Positions 18,506 through 26,514 of a DNA stretch of 64,000 bases are shown here, one piece after another. Made by a program: the position numbers and the translations under genes. The notes under the pieces were generated by a model. It had not been told where the DNA came from. It made no database searches and saw only the letters and a list, made by a program, of their open reading frames with translations. The DNA is from Nonomuraea glycinis. GTDB lineage: Bacteria > Actinomycetota > Actinomycetes > Streptosporangiales > Streptosporangiaceae. Location: positions 62,001 to 126,000 of the forward strand of contig NZ_BMNK01000001.1 in the NCBI RefSeq assembly GCF_014646515.1. Direction: 5' to 3'. Numbering within the stretch: position 1 is the first letter of the stretch; each line of letters begins with the position of its first letter.

Positions 18506-19750
18506 TCAGCGGGTACGGCGGGCCGCGATGGCCTCGCGATAGGCCTCGACGGTCTTCTTGGCGACGACGTGCCAGGTGTAGCGCTCCATGACCCGGTCGT
18601 ATCCGGCCTGGCCCACCCGCTCGCGCTCCTCGGGCGAGTCGTGCAGGCGGCGCAGCACGGCGGCGAGCTCCTCCGGGTCGCCGGGCGCGACCTGGACGGC
18701 GGCGTCGCCGACGACCTCGGGCAACGCGCCCGTACGGCTGGCGACCAGGGGCGTGGCGCAGGCCATGTGCTCGACCGCGGGCAGGGAGAAGCCTTCGTAC
18801 AGGGACGGCACCACCGAGATCTCGGAGGTGGCGATGAGCTCGCCCAGCTCGTCGTCGGAGATGCCGTGCACGAAGCGGACCCGGTCCTCCAGCGACAGCT
18901 CCCGTACCAGCTTCTCGGTGGGGCCGCCGGGGGTGGGCTTGCTGACCACGGTGAGGTTGACGTCGCGCTCGGTGGCGAGCTTGGCGACGGCGCGCAGCAG
19001 CGTGGCGACGCCCTTCATGGGGGAGTCGGCGCTGGCCACGGCCACGATCGAGCCCTTGCGCCGGGGCTTGTCCGGGCGTGGGTGGAAGTAGCGGGTGTCC
19101 ACGCCGAGCGGGATCAGGCGCATGTTCGCCTGGGGGACGTTGAAGTCGCGGTGGATGTCGGCCAGCGACGACTCGCTGACCGTCAGGATCGGGCTGAGCT
19201 GGGGAGCGACCTTGGCCTGCATCCGGACGAATCCGTACCAGCGGCGCATGGTCAGCTTCTTGACGCCCTTGGCGGCTTCGAGCTCGATCCGCCGGTCCAC
19301 GCTGATCGGGTGGTGGATGGTGCCGACCACCGGGAACAGCTTCTGGATGCCGAGCAGTCCGTAGCCGAGCGTCTGGTTGTCCTGCACGACGTCGAAGTCG
19401 CCGGCGCGCTTGCTCAGCTCGCGGCGGGCGCGCAGGGTGAAGGTCAGCGGCTCGGGAAAGCCGGCGGTCCACATGGTGCCGACTTCGAGCAGGTCGATCC
19501 AGTCGCGGTATTCGGCGAGCTTGGGGGTCCTGAAGGGGTCCTCGTCGCGGTAGAGGTCGAGGCTCGGCACCTTGCGCAGGATCACGCCCTCGTCGAGCTC
19601 AGGGTAGGGCTGACCGGAGAACACCTCGACGTGGTGCCCGAGGGCGACCAGCTCGCGGGTCAGATGACGGAGGTAGACGCCCTGGCCGCCGCAGGTGGGT
19701 TTGCTGCGGTAGGACAACAGCGCGATCCGCAGCGTGTCACTCACGGACAC
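18506..19750 (-). CDS. GT4-family glycosyltransferase
   Basis: 414 residues from GTG 19750 (GTG 19744 is an alternative). GT-B fold: N-terminal acceptor domain with CGGQGVYLRHLTRELVALGHHVEVFSG, and a C-terminal nucleotide-sugar domain with the E-x7-E motif YEGFSLPAVEHMACATPLVAS. Retaining mechanism expected. First gene of the operon with the methyltransferase and cyclase-like genes. Divergent from a GDP-mannose dehydratase that would supply a GDP-6-deoxyhexose precursor, so GDP-sugar use is plausible. A perfect KstR-type box lies in the shared upstream region. Confidence 0.88.
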   Translation of the reverse strand: MSVSDTLRIALLSYRSKPTCGGQGVYLRHLTRELVALGHHVEVFSGQPYPELDEGVILRKVPSLDLYRDEDPFRTPKLAEYRDWIDLLEVGTMWTAGFPEPLTFTLRARRELSKRAGDFDVVQDNQTLGYGLLGIQKLFPVVGTIHHPISVDRRIELEAAKGVKKLTMRRWYGFVRMQAKVAPQLSPILTVSESSLADIHRDFNVPQANMRLIPLGVDTRYFHPRPDKPRRKGSIVAVASADSPMKGVATLLRAVAKLATERDVNLTVVSKPTPGGPTEKLVRELSLEDRVRFVHGISDDELGELIATSEISVVPSLYEGFSLPAVEHMACATPLVASRTGALPEVVGDAAVQVAPGDPEELAAVLRRLHDSPEERERVGQAGYDRVMERYTWHVVAKKTVEAYREAIAARRTR

Positions 19751-19906
19751 CCCTTTCTCCGCCCGGTAGGCCCCGAGAAGGGCGTGTACCGTGAAAGATG
19801 ACCTTAGTCCGAGAAGGCTACCATTCGGTAGGTCATCTGGAATTGTTCACAGCGGCAGCCACACGCCGTGCGAACTGCGACGTTGCCGTGACCGAGCGTG
19901 GTTCGG

Positions 19907-19920
19907 TAGAACGTGTTCTA
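19907..19920. promoter_or_regulatory. Perfect KstR-type palindrome
   Basis: TAGAACGTGTTCTA is near-perfectly palindromic (only the central GT is unpaired) and an exact match to TNNAACNNGTTNNA. It sits 157 bases before the glycosyltransferase operon (minus strand) and 69 bases before gmd (plus strand), so it could control either. Confidence 0.7.
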
Positions 19921-19988
19921 GATGGATCCGAGGGCATGGCGTACATTTCCGTCGCAACGGACGCGGCAGCGATAGTTGGAGGACCCCG

Positions 19989-21011
19989 TTGGCCAGGCGC
20001 GCTCTGATCACCGGCATCACCGGCCAGGACGGTTCTTATCTGGCGGAGCACCTGCTCGGTCAGGGATATGAGGTGTGGGGGCTGGCCCGAGGTCAGGCCA
20101 ACCCGCGGCTGTCGCGGATGCGCAGGCTGCTGGCCGACGTCCAGGTGATCCGGGGCGACCTGCTGGACCAGGGGTCGCTGATCTCCGCGGTGGAACGGGT
20201 TCAGCCCGACGAGGTCTACAACCTCGGCGCGATCTCCTTCGTGCCGATGTCCTGGGAGCAGGCCGAGTTGACCGCCGAGGTCACCGGGATGGGCGTGCTG
20301 CGGATGCTGGAGGCGATCCGGGTCTGCTCGGGCGCGTCGCGCGGCGGCCGCCCCTCCGGCCAGATCCGCTTTTATCAGGCTTCGTCGTCGGAGATGTTCG
20401 GGCAGGTCAGCGAGACGCCCCAGACGGAGACGACCGGGTTCCATCCGCGCTCGCCCTACGGCGTCGCCAAGGCGTACGGCCACTTTCTCACCCAGAACTA
20501 CCGCGAGTCGTACGGCATGTTCGCCGTCTCCGGCATCCTGTTCAACCACGAGTCGCCGCGGCGGGGGGCCGAGTTCGTCACCCGCAAGGTCACGCTCGGC
20601 GTGGCGCGCATCAAGCTCGGCCTGGCCGCCGACCTCCGTCTCGGCAACCTGGACGCCAGGCGTGACTGGGGTTACGCGGGTGACTACGTCCGCGCCATGC
20701 ACCTGATGCTCCAGGCCGGGACGCCGGAGGACTACGTCATCGGCACCGGGCGGATGAAGTCGGTCAAGGAGCTGGTGCAGGCCGCGTTCGCGGCGGTCGA
20801 TCTGGACTGGGAGCGCTACGTCGTCACCGACCAGAGCCTGCACCGCCCGGCCGAGGTGGACCTGCTGTGCGCCGACCCGAAGAAGGCCCGCGTCCAGCTC
20901 GGCTGGGAGCCCTCGGTGTCCTTCGAGGAGCTGGTCGCCATGATGGTCGAGTCCGACCTGCAGCTGCTGGCCAACGGCGGCGACCCCGACCAGGAAGGCT
21001 CCTGGCCCTGA
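19989..21011 (+). CDS. gmd: GDP-mannose 4,6-dehydratase
   Basis: 340-residue extended SDR that converts GDP-D-mannose to GDP-4-keto-6-deoxy-mannose, the entry to GDP-fucose, GDP-rhamnose and related sugars. Diagnostic features: TGITGQDGSYLAEHLL at the N-terminus, catalytic Ser/Tyr/Lys in SSSEMFG and YGVAKAY, and RRGAEFVTRK and RRDWGYAGDYV characteristic of Gmd. TTG 19989 is supported by GGAGGA (19978-19983) 5 nt upstream. No reductase follows it; a partner elsewhere or use of the keto sugar directly is implied. A weak hairpin lies after the stop. Confidence 0.92.
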   Translation: MARRALITGITGQDGSYLAEHLLGQGYEVWGLARGQANPRLSRMRRLLADVQVIRGDLLDQGSLISAVERVQPDEVYNLGAISFVPMSWEQAELTAEVTGMGVLRMLEAIRVCSGASRGGRPSGQIRFYQASSSEMFGQVSETPQTETTGFHPRSPYGVAKAYGHFLTQNYRESYGMFAVSGILFNHESPRRGAEFVTRKVTLGVARIKLGLAADLRLGNLDARRDWGYAGDYVRAMHLMLQAGTPEDYVIGTGRMKSVKELVQAAFAAVDLDWERYVVTDQSLHRPAEVDLLCADPKKARVQLGWEPSVSFEELVAMMVESDLQLLANGGDPDQEGSWP

Positions 21012-21016
21012 TCTGA

Positions 21017-21037
21017 CCGCGGCCCCGCCGCGGCTTT
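21017..21037 (+). terminator. Short GC hairpin with T tail after gmd
   Basis: CCGCGGC (21017-21023) pairs with GCCGCGG (21027-21033) across a 3-nt loop, followed by CTTTC. Short, so termination may be partial. Confidence 0.5.
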
Positions 21038-21060
21038 CGCATGGGCCATTGACAAAAATG

Positions 21061-21076
21061 GTTTTTACGTAAAGAC
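21061..21076. promoter_or_regulatory. Palindromic operator in AT-rich promoter of wHTH gene
   Basis: GTTTTTACGTAAAGAC contains the perfect 10-bp palindrome TTTACGTAAA (21064-21073). TTGACA at 21049-21054 could be the -35 element. The AT-rich island is conspicuous in this GC-rich DNA and lies just before the ATG at 21088, consistent with autoregulation by the encoded winged-helix protein. Confidence 0.5.
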
Positions 21077-21087
21077 TCATTTTTGCG

Positions 21088-21645
21088 ATGAGAGACGTCC
21101 TGTACCTAGAAGAGATCGAGCAGGCCGAGGCGCTGCTCAAGCCGCAGCGCGTCGAGGTGCTGCGGCAACTCGCCGAGCCGGCCACCTGCGGCGAGGTCGC
21201 GGCCCGGCTCGGCCAGACCTCGCAGCGGGTCTACTACCACGTCAAAAGGCTGGTGGACGCCGGTCTGGTCGACCTGGTGTCCGAGCGCCGGGTGCGCGGC
21301 ATCAACGAGGGCATCTATCAGGCCGCCGCCCGCTCCTACTGGCTGTCGCCGCGGCTGGTCGGCCGGATCGGGCTGACGAAGGCGCGTGACGAGCTCAGCC
21401 TCGGCTACCTGCTCGACCTGATGGAGGACGTCCAGGCCGACATCGCGGCGCTGGACAAGACCGCGCCGGAGCTGCCGTCGATCGGCCTGTCCGGCGAGAT
21501 TCACGTACGGCCGGAAAAGCGGCAGGAGTTCCTGAACGACCTGCAGACCATGATGCGGGAGCTGTTCACCCGCTATGGCGGAGCCGAAGGCGACGCCTTC
21601 AAGCTCGCCGTCGCCTGCTATCCCAAGGGAGAAGTCCATGAGTGA
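21088..21645 (+). CDS. ArsR-like winged-helix transcriptional regulator
   Basis: 185 residues. The N-terminal ~75 residues form an ArsR/HTH_20-type winged helix (VLRQLAEPATCGEVAARLGQTSQRVYYHVKRLVDAGLV). The C-terminal half has no motif I recognise. It overlaps the SRPBCC gene by 8 nt, the familiar ArsR-SRPBCC pairing in which the regulator controls an activator-of-Hsp90-like lipid or ligand-binding protein. No Shine-Dalgarno precedes ATG 21088, so the message may be nearly leaderless. Confidence 0.82.
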   Translation: MRDVLYLEEIEQAEALLKPQRVEVLRQLAEPATCGEVAARLGQTSQRVYYHVKRLVDAGLVDLVSERRVRGINEGIYQAAARSYWLSPRLVGRIGLTKARDELSLGYLLDLMEDVQADIAALDKTAPELPSIGLSGEIHVRPEKRQEFLNDLQTMMRELFTRYGGAEGDAFKLAVACYPKGEVHE

Positions 21646-22468
21646 CCCGATGATCATCCGCGCCCGCGTCCCCGCCTCCGTCAAGCAGGTGCGGCACGCC
21701 CTGACCGACCCGGACACCCTGCGCGTGTGGCTGGCCGAGCATGCCGAGGTGGAGCTGCCCGGGATTTACGCGTTCTGGGGCCGCTCCACGCCCGAGGGCG
21801 ACGCGCCGCACCAGCGGCTCCTGCACGCCGACGACCGTACGGTGCGCTTCGCCTGGACGCTGGACGGCGTCGAGACGACGACGGAGTTCGCCGTGGAGGA
21901 GGACGGTCCCGACGCGGCGATCGTCTCGGTGTCGCAGAGCCACTTCGACATGCAGGAGGCGCTCGAGGACACCAACATCCGCGGTGTCCTGCAGACCTAC
22001 TGGTACCTCGCGGTGGCCAACCTGGTCGAGCACTTCGAGGGCCGCGACCTCACCCCCAAGCCCGACTTCACCTCCGCCGAGCTGCGCGCGGAGGTCCTGA
22101 TCGACGCCTCGCCGGCGAAGGTGTACGCATCCCTGATCGACTCGGAGAAGGTCAGCCGCTGGTTCGGCTACCCGATCGAGATCGAGCCGCGCGTCGGCGG
22201 GCGCTACTCCATGGGCGGGTTCGACGCCGAGGGCGAGCCGGCGAGGATCCTGGAGCTGGAGCCCGACAGCAAGGTCTCCATCGACTGGGGGCACAACGGC
22301 GTCGGCACCTGGGAGCTGGAGGGGAGCGGCGGCAAGACCCGGCTGACCATGGTCCAGAGCGGCTTCGACCGCACGCCCTACGCGGGCTGGCTCGGCAGCA
22401 TCTCCGGACTGGCCGAGCTGCGCCGCTTCAACGAGATGGCCGACTGGAGCCCGATCTGGCTCAGCTGA
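21638..22468 (+). CDS. Tandem SRPBCC (AHSA1/START-like) domain protein
   Basis: 276 residues holding two AHA1/SRPBCC-type repeats. The first starts near residue 5 (IIRARVPASVKQVRHALTDP) and the second near residue 150 (AEVLIDASPAKVYASLIDSEKVSRWFG). Each forms a helix-grip fold with a hydrophobic pocket. ATG 21638 follows AAGGGAG and overlaps the regulator gene. The second domain keeps the typical W-G-F/Y-P and GGRY landmarks. Ligand unknown. Confidence 0.83.
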   Translation: MSDPMIIRARVPASVKQVRHALTDPDTLRVWLAEHAEVELPGIYAFWGRSTPEGDAPHQRLLHADDRTVRFAWTLDGVETTTEFAVEEDGPDAAIVSVSQSHFDMQEALEDTNIRGVLQTYWYLAVANLVEHFEGRDLTPKPDFTSAELRAEVLIDASPAKVYASLIDSEKVSRWFGYPIEIEPRVGGRYSMGGFDAEGEPARILELEPDSKVSIDWGHNGVGTWELEGSGGKTRLTMVQSGFDRTPYAGWLGSISGLAELRRFNEMADWSPIWLS

Positions 22469-22526
22469 CCTCGGTGCCTTCGCGACCGTGCCGAGCACCA
22501 TGGGCCAAGCATCTGCTTGTCCCGTT

Positions 22527-23231
22527 ATGACAGACACAGGAGTCACCCATGCCCCCCGACACACCCCCGCACCTGTCGCCCGAGGCGTGGACCGGCCGGT
22601 CAACGCCCCGGCCCGTGCACTTCTCCTCTGCGGCGTGGTCGCCGGCCCGCTGTTCCTTCTGCTGATCGTCGGCCAGGCGATGAGCCGCGACGGATTCGAC
22701 GCCCGCCGCCACCCCCTCAGCATGTTGAGCCTGGGCGAGTACGGCTGGATCCAGACCGCCAACTTCCTGGTCTGCGGGTTGTTGATCCTGGCTTCCGTCG
22801 TCGGCCTGCGTCGCACGCTGGAGCCCAAGACCCCGGGCCGCGCCTGGGGCACCTGGCTCCTGGGCGTCTACGGTGCCAGCCTGATCTGGGCGGGCGTCTT
22901 TCCCACCGACCCCGCCGACGGGTACCCGCCCGGAACCCCCGGCGGCCTCCCCGCCCAGGTCAGCTGGCACGGCCTGCTCCACAACCTCGCACCCCTCGGG
23001 ATGGGGCTCGCGTTGAGCGTGGCCTGTCTGGTGTTCGCCCGCCGCTTCGCCCGCGACGGTCAGCGCGGCTGGGTGCTCTACAGCGTTCTCGCCCCGGCCG
23101 CCTACCTTGTCCTGGGGTTCGCCGCGTTCCCCGCCCAGGACTACCGTCTGATGCTGGCCGGCGGTGGCATCATCTGGACCTGGGCCGCCGCGCTGTGCCT
23201 CAAACTGCTGACCGAACGTCCCAGGCCATAG
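22527..23231 (+). CDS. DUF998 integral membrane protein
   Basis: 234 residues from ATG 22527. After a ~30-residue hydrophilic start there are about six hydrophobic segments: LLLCGVVAGPLFLLLIVG, the NFLVCGLLILASVVGL stretch, LLGVYGASLIWAGVF, a pair in the middle, and AGGGIIWTWAAALCLKLL. The motif FPTDP after the third segment and HGLLHNLA are typical of DUF998. Function unknown for the family. It stands alone between the SRPBCC gene and a convergent MarR regulator. Confidence 0.75.
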   Translation: MTDTGVTHAPRHTPAPVARGVDRPVNAPARALLLCGVVAGPLFLLLIVGQAMSRDGFDARRHPLSMLSLGEYGWIQTANFLVCGLLILASVVGLRRTLEPKTPGRAWGTWLLGVYGASLIWAGVFPTDPADGYPPGTPGGLPAQVSWHGLLHNLAPLGMGLALSVACLVFARRFARDGQRGWVLYSVLAPAAYLVLGFAAFPAQDYRLMLAGGGIIWTWAAALCLKLLTERPRP

Positions 23232-23256
23232 CCCTCACCCGGCCGGCCGCGCGCCG

Positions 23257-23748
23257 TCACCGCTCAGAACGACGCGGCGGCGCAGATTCAACCGGCTCCG
23301 ACAGATGAGTGAGTACGGTCTCCGCGACCGTGCCGAGCACCTCGATCTGCTCCCTGGTCAACAGGTCGATGAAATGGCGGCGCACGGACTCCACGTGGTC
23401 CGGCGCCGCCGCCTCGATGGCCCGCAGCCCGCCCTCGGTCAGCACGACCATGGCACCCCGGGCGTCGGACGCGCACTCCTCGCGGGTGACCAGCCCGCGC
23501 TGCTCCATCCGTGAGATGTGCCGGGACAGCCGGCTCTTGGACCAGAGCATCCACTCGGCGAGCGCGGTCAGCCGCCAGCGCCGCTCCTCGCTCGAGGTGA
23601 GCGCCGTCAGCACGTCGTAGTCGGGCGCGGACAGTCCCGAGTCGTGCAGCAGGTCGCGGTTGACCTGGGCGTCGAGCAGCAACCTCATCCGGCGGTAGCC
23701 GATCCACGCGCGGAACTCGGCATCGTCCAGCCAGCGTGGCTCGTCCAT
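23257..23748 (-). CDS. MarR-family transcriptional regulator
   Basis: 163-residue MarR protein with a winged helix centred on LTALAEWMLWSKSRLSRHISRMEQRGLVTREEC. ATG 23748 has GGGGAG just upstream. It is divergent from an LLM-class oxidoreductase, with two palindromes in the shared promoter region that probably bind this protein. MarR proteins often sense phenolic or oxidative compounds, so repression of the oxidoreductase until a substrate appears is likely. Confidence 0.88.
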   Translation of the reverse strand: MDEPRWLDDAEFRAWIGYRRMRLLLDAQVNRDLLHDSGLSAPDYDVLTALTSSEERRWRLTALAEWMLWSKSRLSRHISRMEQRGLVTREECASDARGAMVVLTEGGLRAIEAAAPDHVESVRRHFIDLLTREQIEVLGTVAETVLTHLSEPVESAPPRRSER

Positions 23749-23768
23749 GCTCCCCACCCTAGTCCGGT

Positions 23769-23814
23769 TTGGTTGACGTGTAACCAACTGCGGCCATAGG
23801 TTTACATGTAAACC
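23769..23814. promoter_or_regulatory. Two palindromic operators between MarR gene and oxidoreductase gene
   Basis: GGTTTACATGTAAACC at 23799-23814 is a perfect 16-bp palindrome. TTGGTTGACGTGTAACCAA at 23769-23787 is a second inverted repeat with TTGGTT/AACCAA arms. Their centres are about 29 bp apart, roughly three helical turns. Both share G-G-T-T...A-A-C-C ends, consistent with one MarR dimer binding each. Confidence 0.75.
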
Positions 23815-23832
23815 GTCAAAGGGAGGGCTGCC

Positions 23833-24687
23833 ATGACCACGCCGCTGTTCGGGCTCGGCATCTCGGCTTCGGCCGCTCAGGGGGCCGATCCGGTGGGTGA
23901 CGCGCGGGCCGCAGAAGAGCTCGGGTACGACTTCGTCTCCACCTCCGACCACCCGTCGGGCACCGAGCCGACCTACGAGGTCTGGACGATGCTCACCTGG
24001 GTGGCCGCCGCCACCTCCCGCGTCAAGATCGCGACCCGGGTGCTGGGAGTGCCGTACCGGCCGCCCGCGATGGTGGCCAAGATGGCCGAGAGCCTGCACC
24101 GGCTCTCCGGCGGCCGGCTCATCCTGGGGCTCGGCGGCGGCTACTCCGACGAGGAGTTCCGCGCGTTCGGGCTCGGGGTGCCGACGCCTCGGGAGAAGGT
24201 CGACGGGATGGTGGACGCCATCCACATCATGCGCGGGCTGTGGTCGCAGGCGGAGCTGACCTATACGGGGAGCCGCTATCGCACCGAGCAGGCCGCCATG
24301 GAGCCCAAGCCGGACACTCCCATCCCGATCTGGCTCGGCACGTACGGCAACCGGGCGCTGGCGGCGACCGGGCAGTTGGCGGACGGCTGGATCCCGTCAC
24401 TCGGGTTCGCGCCGCCGGAGCAGGCCGCCGCCATGCGCGAGCGGGTCCTCGACGCCGCGCAGGGGCGGCCGGTGCGGTGCGTCTACAACGTGCCGTTCCA
24501 GATCGGCGCGGACTCCGACTCGGCGTCGGTGGTGGCGGGGCCGCCGCAGGCGGTGCTGGATCGGCTCGGGTCGCTGGCGGCGCTGGGGTTCACCTCGATG
24601 AACTTCATGCCCGCCGGCCCGGACCCTCGTGGGCAGGCCGAGCGGCTGGCCCTGGAGGTCCTTCCTGAGCTGCGGAAGCTGGTCTGA
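23833..24687 (+). CDS. LLM-class F420-dependent oxidoreductase
   Basis: 284-residue luciferase-like TIM barrel of the TIGR03621-like F420 group: FGLGISASAAQGADP start, DFVSTSDHPSG, the RLSGGRLILGLGGGYSDEEF motif and IPIWLGTYGNRAL. Uses reduced or oxidised F420 rather than FMN, judging by similarity. ATG 23833 follows GGGAGG at 23821-23826. Probably the target of the divergent MarR regulator. Substrate unknown. Confidence 0.85.
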   Translation: MTTPLFGLGISASAAQGADPVGDARAAEELGYDFVSTSDHPSGTEPTYEVWTMLTWVAAATSRVKIATRVLGVPYRPPAMVAKMAESLHRLSGGRLILGLGGGYSDEEFRAFGLGVPTPREKVDGMVDAIHIMRGLWSQAELTYTGSRYRTEQAAMEPKPDTPIPIWLGTYGNRALAATGQLADGWIPSLGFAPPEQAAAMRERVLDAAQGRPVRCVYNVPFQIGADSDSASVVAGPPQAVLDRLGSLAALGFTSMNFMPAGPDPRGQAERLALEVLPELRKLV

Positions 24688-24743
24688 CTTCGAGCACGGC
24701 GTAGCCGTACGTGATCCCGCTGCGCCTGGCCCGCGAGAAAGGT

Positions 24744-25409
24744 TCAGGCGCGCGGCAGCACGCCCAGGAGCGTCGAGGTGATGGAGATCCGCAGCGCGTC
24801 ACGCAACTCCAGGTTATGCACGCTGAGGGCGGGCTCGTCCGCGTAGGCGGCGAGGAGGCTGGGCGGCGGCGGGACGTACGCCGAAAGCGCGCCCGCCGAG
24901 ACCAGGGTCATCAGGCAGAACAGCTGCGCGCTGTCGCCGAGCTCGGGCACGTGGCGGCGCATCAGCTCGGCCATGGCCGCGAGCCTGGCGAGGGAGGAGC
25001 GCTTGTGCCGCTTGACCACCTCGACCGAGACGTTGTGCTCAAGGACGCCGCCCTGCGCGCCGAAGAGGTCGCACAGCACCACGCGGTCCGCCAGTGACCG
25101 GCTGAGGATCTCGGCCAGCCGGCCCGCCCGCACTTCCGGCTCGGCGTGCGCCTCGATGCCCGCGGCCAGCTCGTCCGCCAGCTCGGCGAGCCAGCTCTCC
25201 AGGAAGACGTCCAGCAGTTCGAGCAGCACCGCCTCGCGTGACTCGAAATACCGCAGGACGTTCGACTTGGCCAGGCCCACCCGCCGGCTGAGCTCGTTGA
25301 GGCTCACGTCGGCCACGGGCATCTCGTCGAGCATCGCCGCCGCCGTGTCCAGGATCGCCCGGCGGCGGATCCCCCGCTGCTCCTCGCTGCGCGCTCGCTG
25401 AAAGGTCAC
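24744..25409 (-). CDS. TetR-family transcriptional regulator
   Basis: 221-residue TetR protein: HTH at residues ~18-62 (ILDTAAAMLDEMPVADVSLNELSRRVGLAKSNVLRYFESREAVLLELL) and a divergent C-terminal ligand domain. It faces away from an SDR gene, and the promoter between them has two short palindromes matching a TetR operator, one lying between -35 and -10. It most likely represses itself and the SDR and is released by the SDR substrate. Confidence 0.88.
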   Translation of the reverse strand: MTFQRARSEEQRGIRRRAILDTAAAMLDEMPVADVSLNELSRRVGLAKSNVLRYFESREAVLLELLDVFLESWLAELADELAAGIEAHAEPEVRAGRLAEILSRSLADRVVLCDLFGAQGGVLEHNVSVEVVKRHKRSSLARLAAMAELMRRHVPELGDSAQLFCLMTLVSAGALSAYVPPPPSLLAAYADEPALSVHNLELRDALRISITSTLLGVLPRA

Positions 25410-25425
25410 GTACTCAGCCTATCTT

Positions 25426-25470
25426 AGAGACCGCCGGTCTCTTGACAGGAGACCGGCGGTCTTTTATGTT
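25426..25470 (+). promoter_or_regulatory. SDR promoter with two TetR-type operators
   Basis: AGAGACCGCCGGTCTCT (25426-25442) is a perfect 17-bp palindrome; AGACCGGCGGTCT (25450-25462) is a 13-bp version of it. Between and over them lies TTGACA (25442-25447), a 17-nt spacer and TATGTT (25465-25470), a strong promoter for the SDR. A third degraded copy begins at 25480. The second operator fills the spacer, a textbook repressor position. Confidence 0.8.
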
Positions 25471-25514
25471 GCTCCTAACAGACCGATGGTTCTTTAGGTT
25501 TTTAGGAGTACGCC

Positions 25515-26417
25515 ATGAGCAGCAACTGGACCGAGCAGCACATCCCCGACCAGCACGGCCGGGTGGCGATCGTGACCGGCGCCAACACCGGGCTGGGCTT
25601 CGAGACCGCCCGGATGCTCGCGGCACGCGGGGCGACAGTGGTCCTGGCCGTCCGCGACATCGAGAAGGGCAAGCAGGCGGCCGCCCGCATCACCGGCGAC
25701 GTCACCGTCCAGGCCCTCGACCTGACCTCCCTGGACTCGATCCGGGCCGCGGCGGCCGACCTGCGCGCCGCCCACCCGCGCATCGACCTTCTGATCAACA
25801 ACGCCGGCGTGATGTACACCCCGCGGCAGACCACCGCCGACGGCTTCGAGCTGCAGTTCGGCACCAACCACCTCGGCCACTTCGCCCTGACCGGCCTGCT
25901 GCTGGACCGGCTCCTGCCCGTCCCCGGCTCCCGCGTCGTGACGGTCAGCAGCACCGGTCACCGCATCCGGGCCGCCATCCACTTCGACGACCTCCAGTGG
26001 GAGCGCTCGTACAGCCGTGTCGCCGCCTACGGCCAGGCCAAACTCGCCAACCTGATGTTCACGTACGAACTGCAGCGCCGGCTCGCGTCACACGGCACCA
26101 CGGTCGCGGTGGCCGCCCATCCCGGCGTGTCCAACACCGAGCTCGTCCGCAACGCGCCCGCCGCGCTTCGCGTGCCCATCACCTGGCTCGCGCCGCTGCT
26201 CACCCAGAAGGCCGAGATGGGCGCCCTGCCCACCCTGCGCGCCGCCACCGATTCCGCGGTCGTCGGTGGGCAGTACTACGGCCCCGGCAGCCGGGGTGAG
26301 ATCCGCGGCTACCCGAAGCTGGTCACTTCCAGCCCCGCCTCCCACGACCAGGCCGTCCAGCAGCGCCTGTGGACCGTCTCCGAGGAGCTCACCGGGGTGA
26401 CGTTTCCCGTGCGGTGA
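25515..26417 (+). CDS. Short-chain dehydrogenase, retinol-dehydrogenase-like
   Basis: 300-residue SDR with TGANTGLGFETA cofactor loop, NNAGVM, and the catalytic Ser...Tyr-G-Q-A-K-L-A-N set. This subgroup resembles vertebrate RDH/WWOX-type enzymes and is common in actinomycetes with unknown natural substrates. ATG 25515 is preceded by AGGAG. Controlled by the divergent TetR gene through the operators described. Ends before a truncated regulator gene on the other strand. Confidence 0.85.
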   Translation: MSSNWTEQHIPDQHGRVAIVTGANTGLGFETARMLAARGATVVLAVRDIEKGKQAAARITGDVTVQALDLTSLDSIRAAAADLRAAHPRIDLLINNAGVMYTPRQTTADGFELQFGTNHLGHFALTGLLLDRLLPVPGSRVVTVSSTGHRIRAAIHFDDLQWERSYSRVAAYGQAKLANLMFTYELQRRLASHGTTVAVAAHPGVSNTELVRNAPAALRVPITWLAPLLTQKAEMGALPTLRAATDSAVVGGQYYGPGSRGEIRGYPKLVTSSPASHDQAVQQRLWTVSEELTGVTFPVR

Positions 26418-26514
26418 AGCGGTGACCCACAGCGGAAGGATTTCCCTGAGGCCGCAACCGGATGCGAACGGTGAAAAAGAGTTCTTTGACTCAGGTTCGC
26501 TGTCATCTCGTGGG

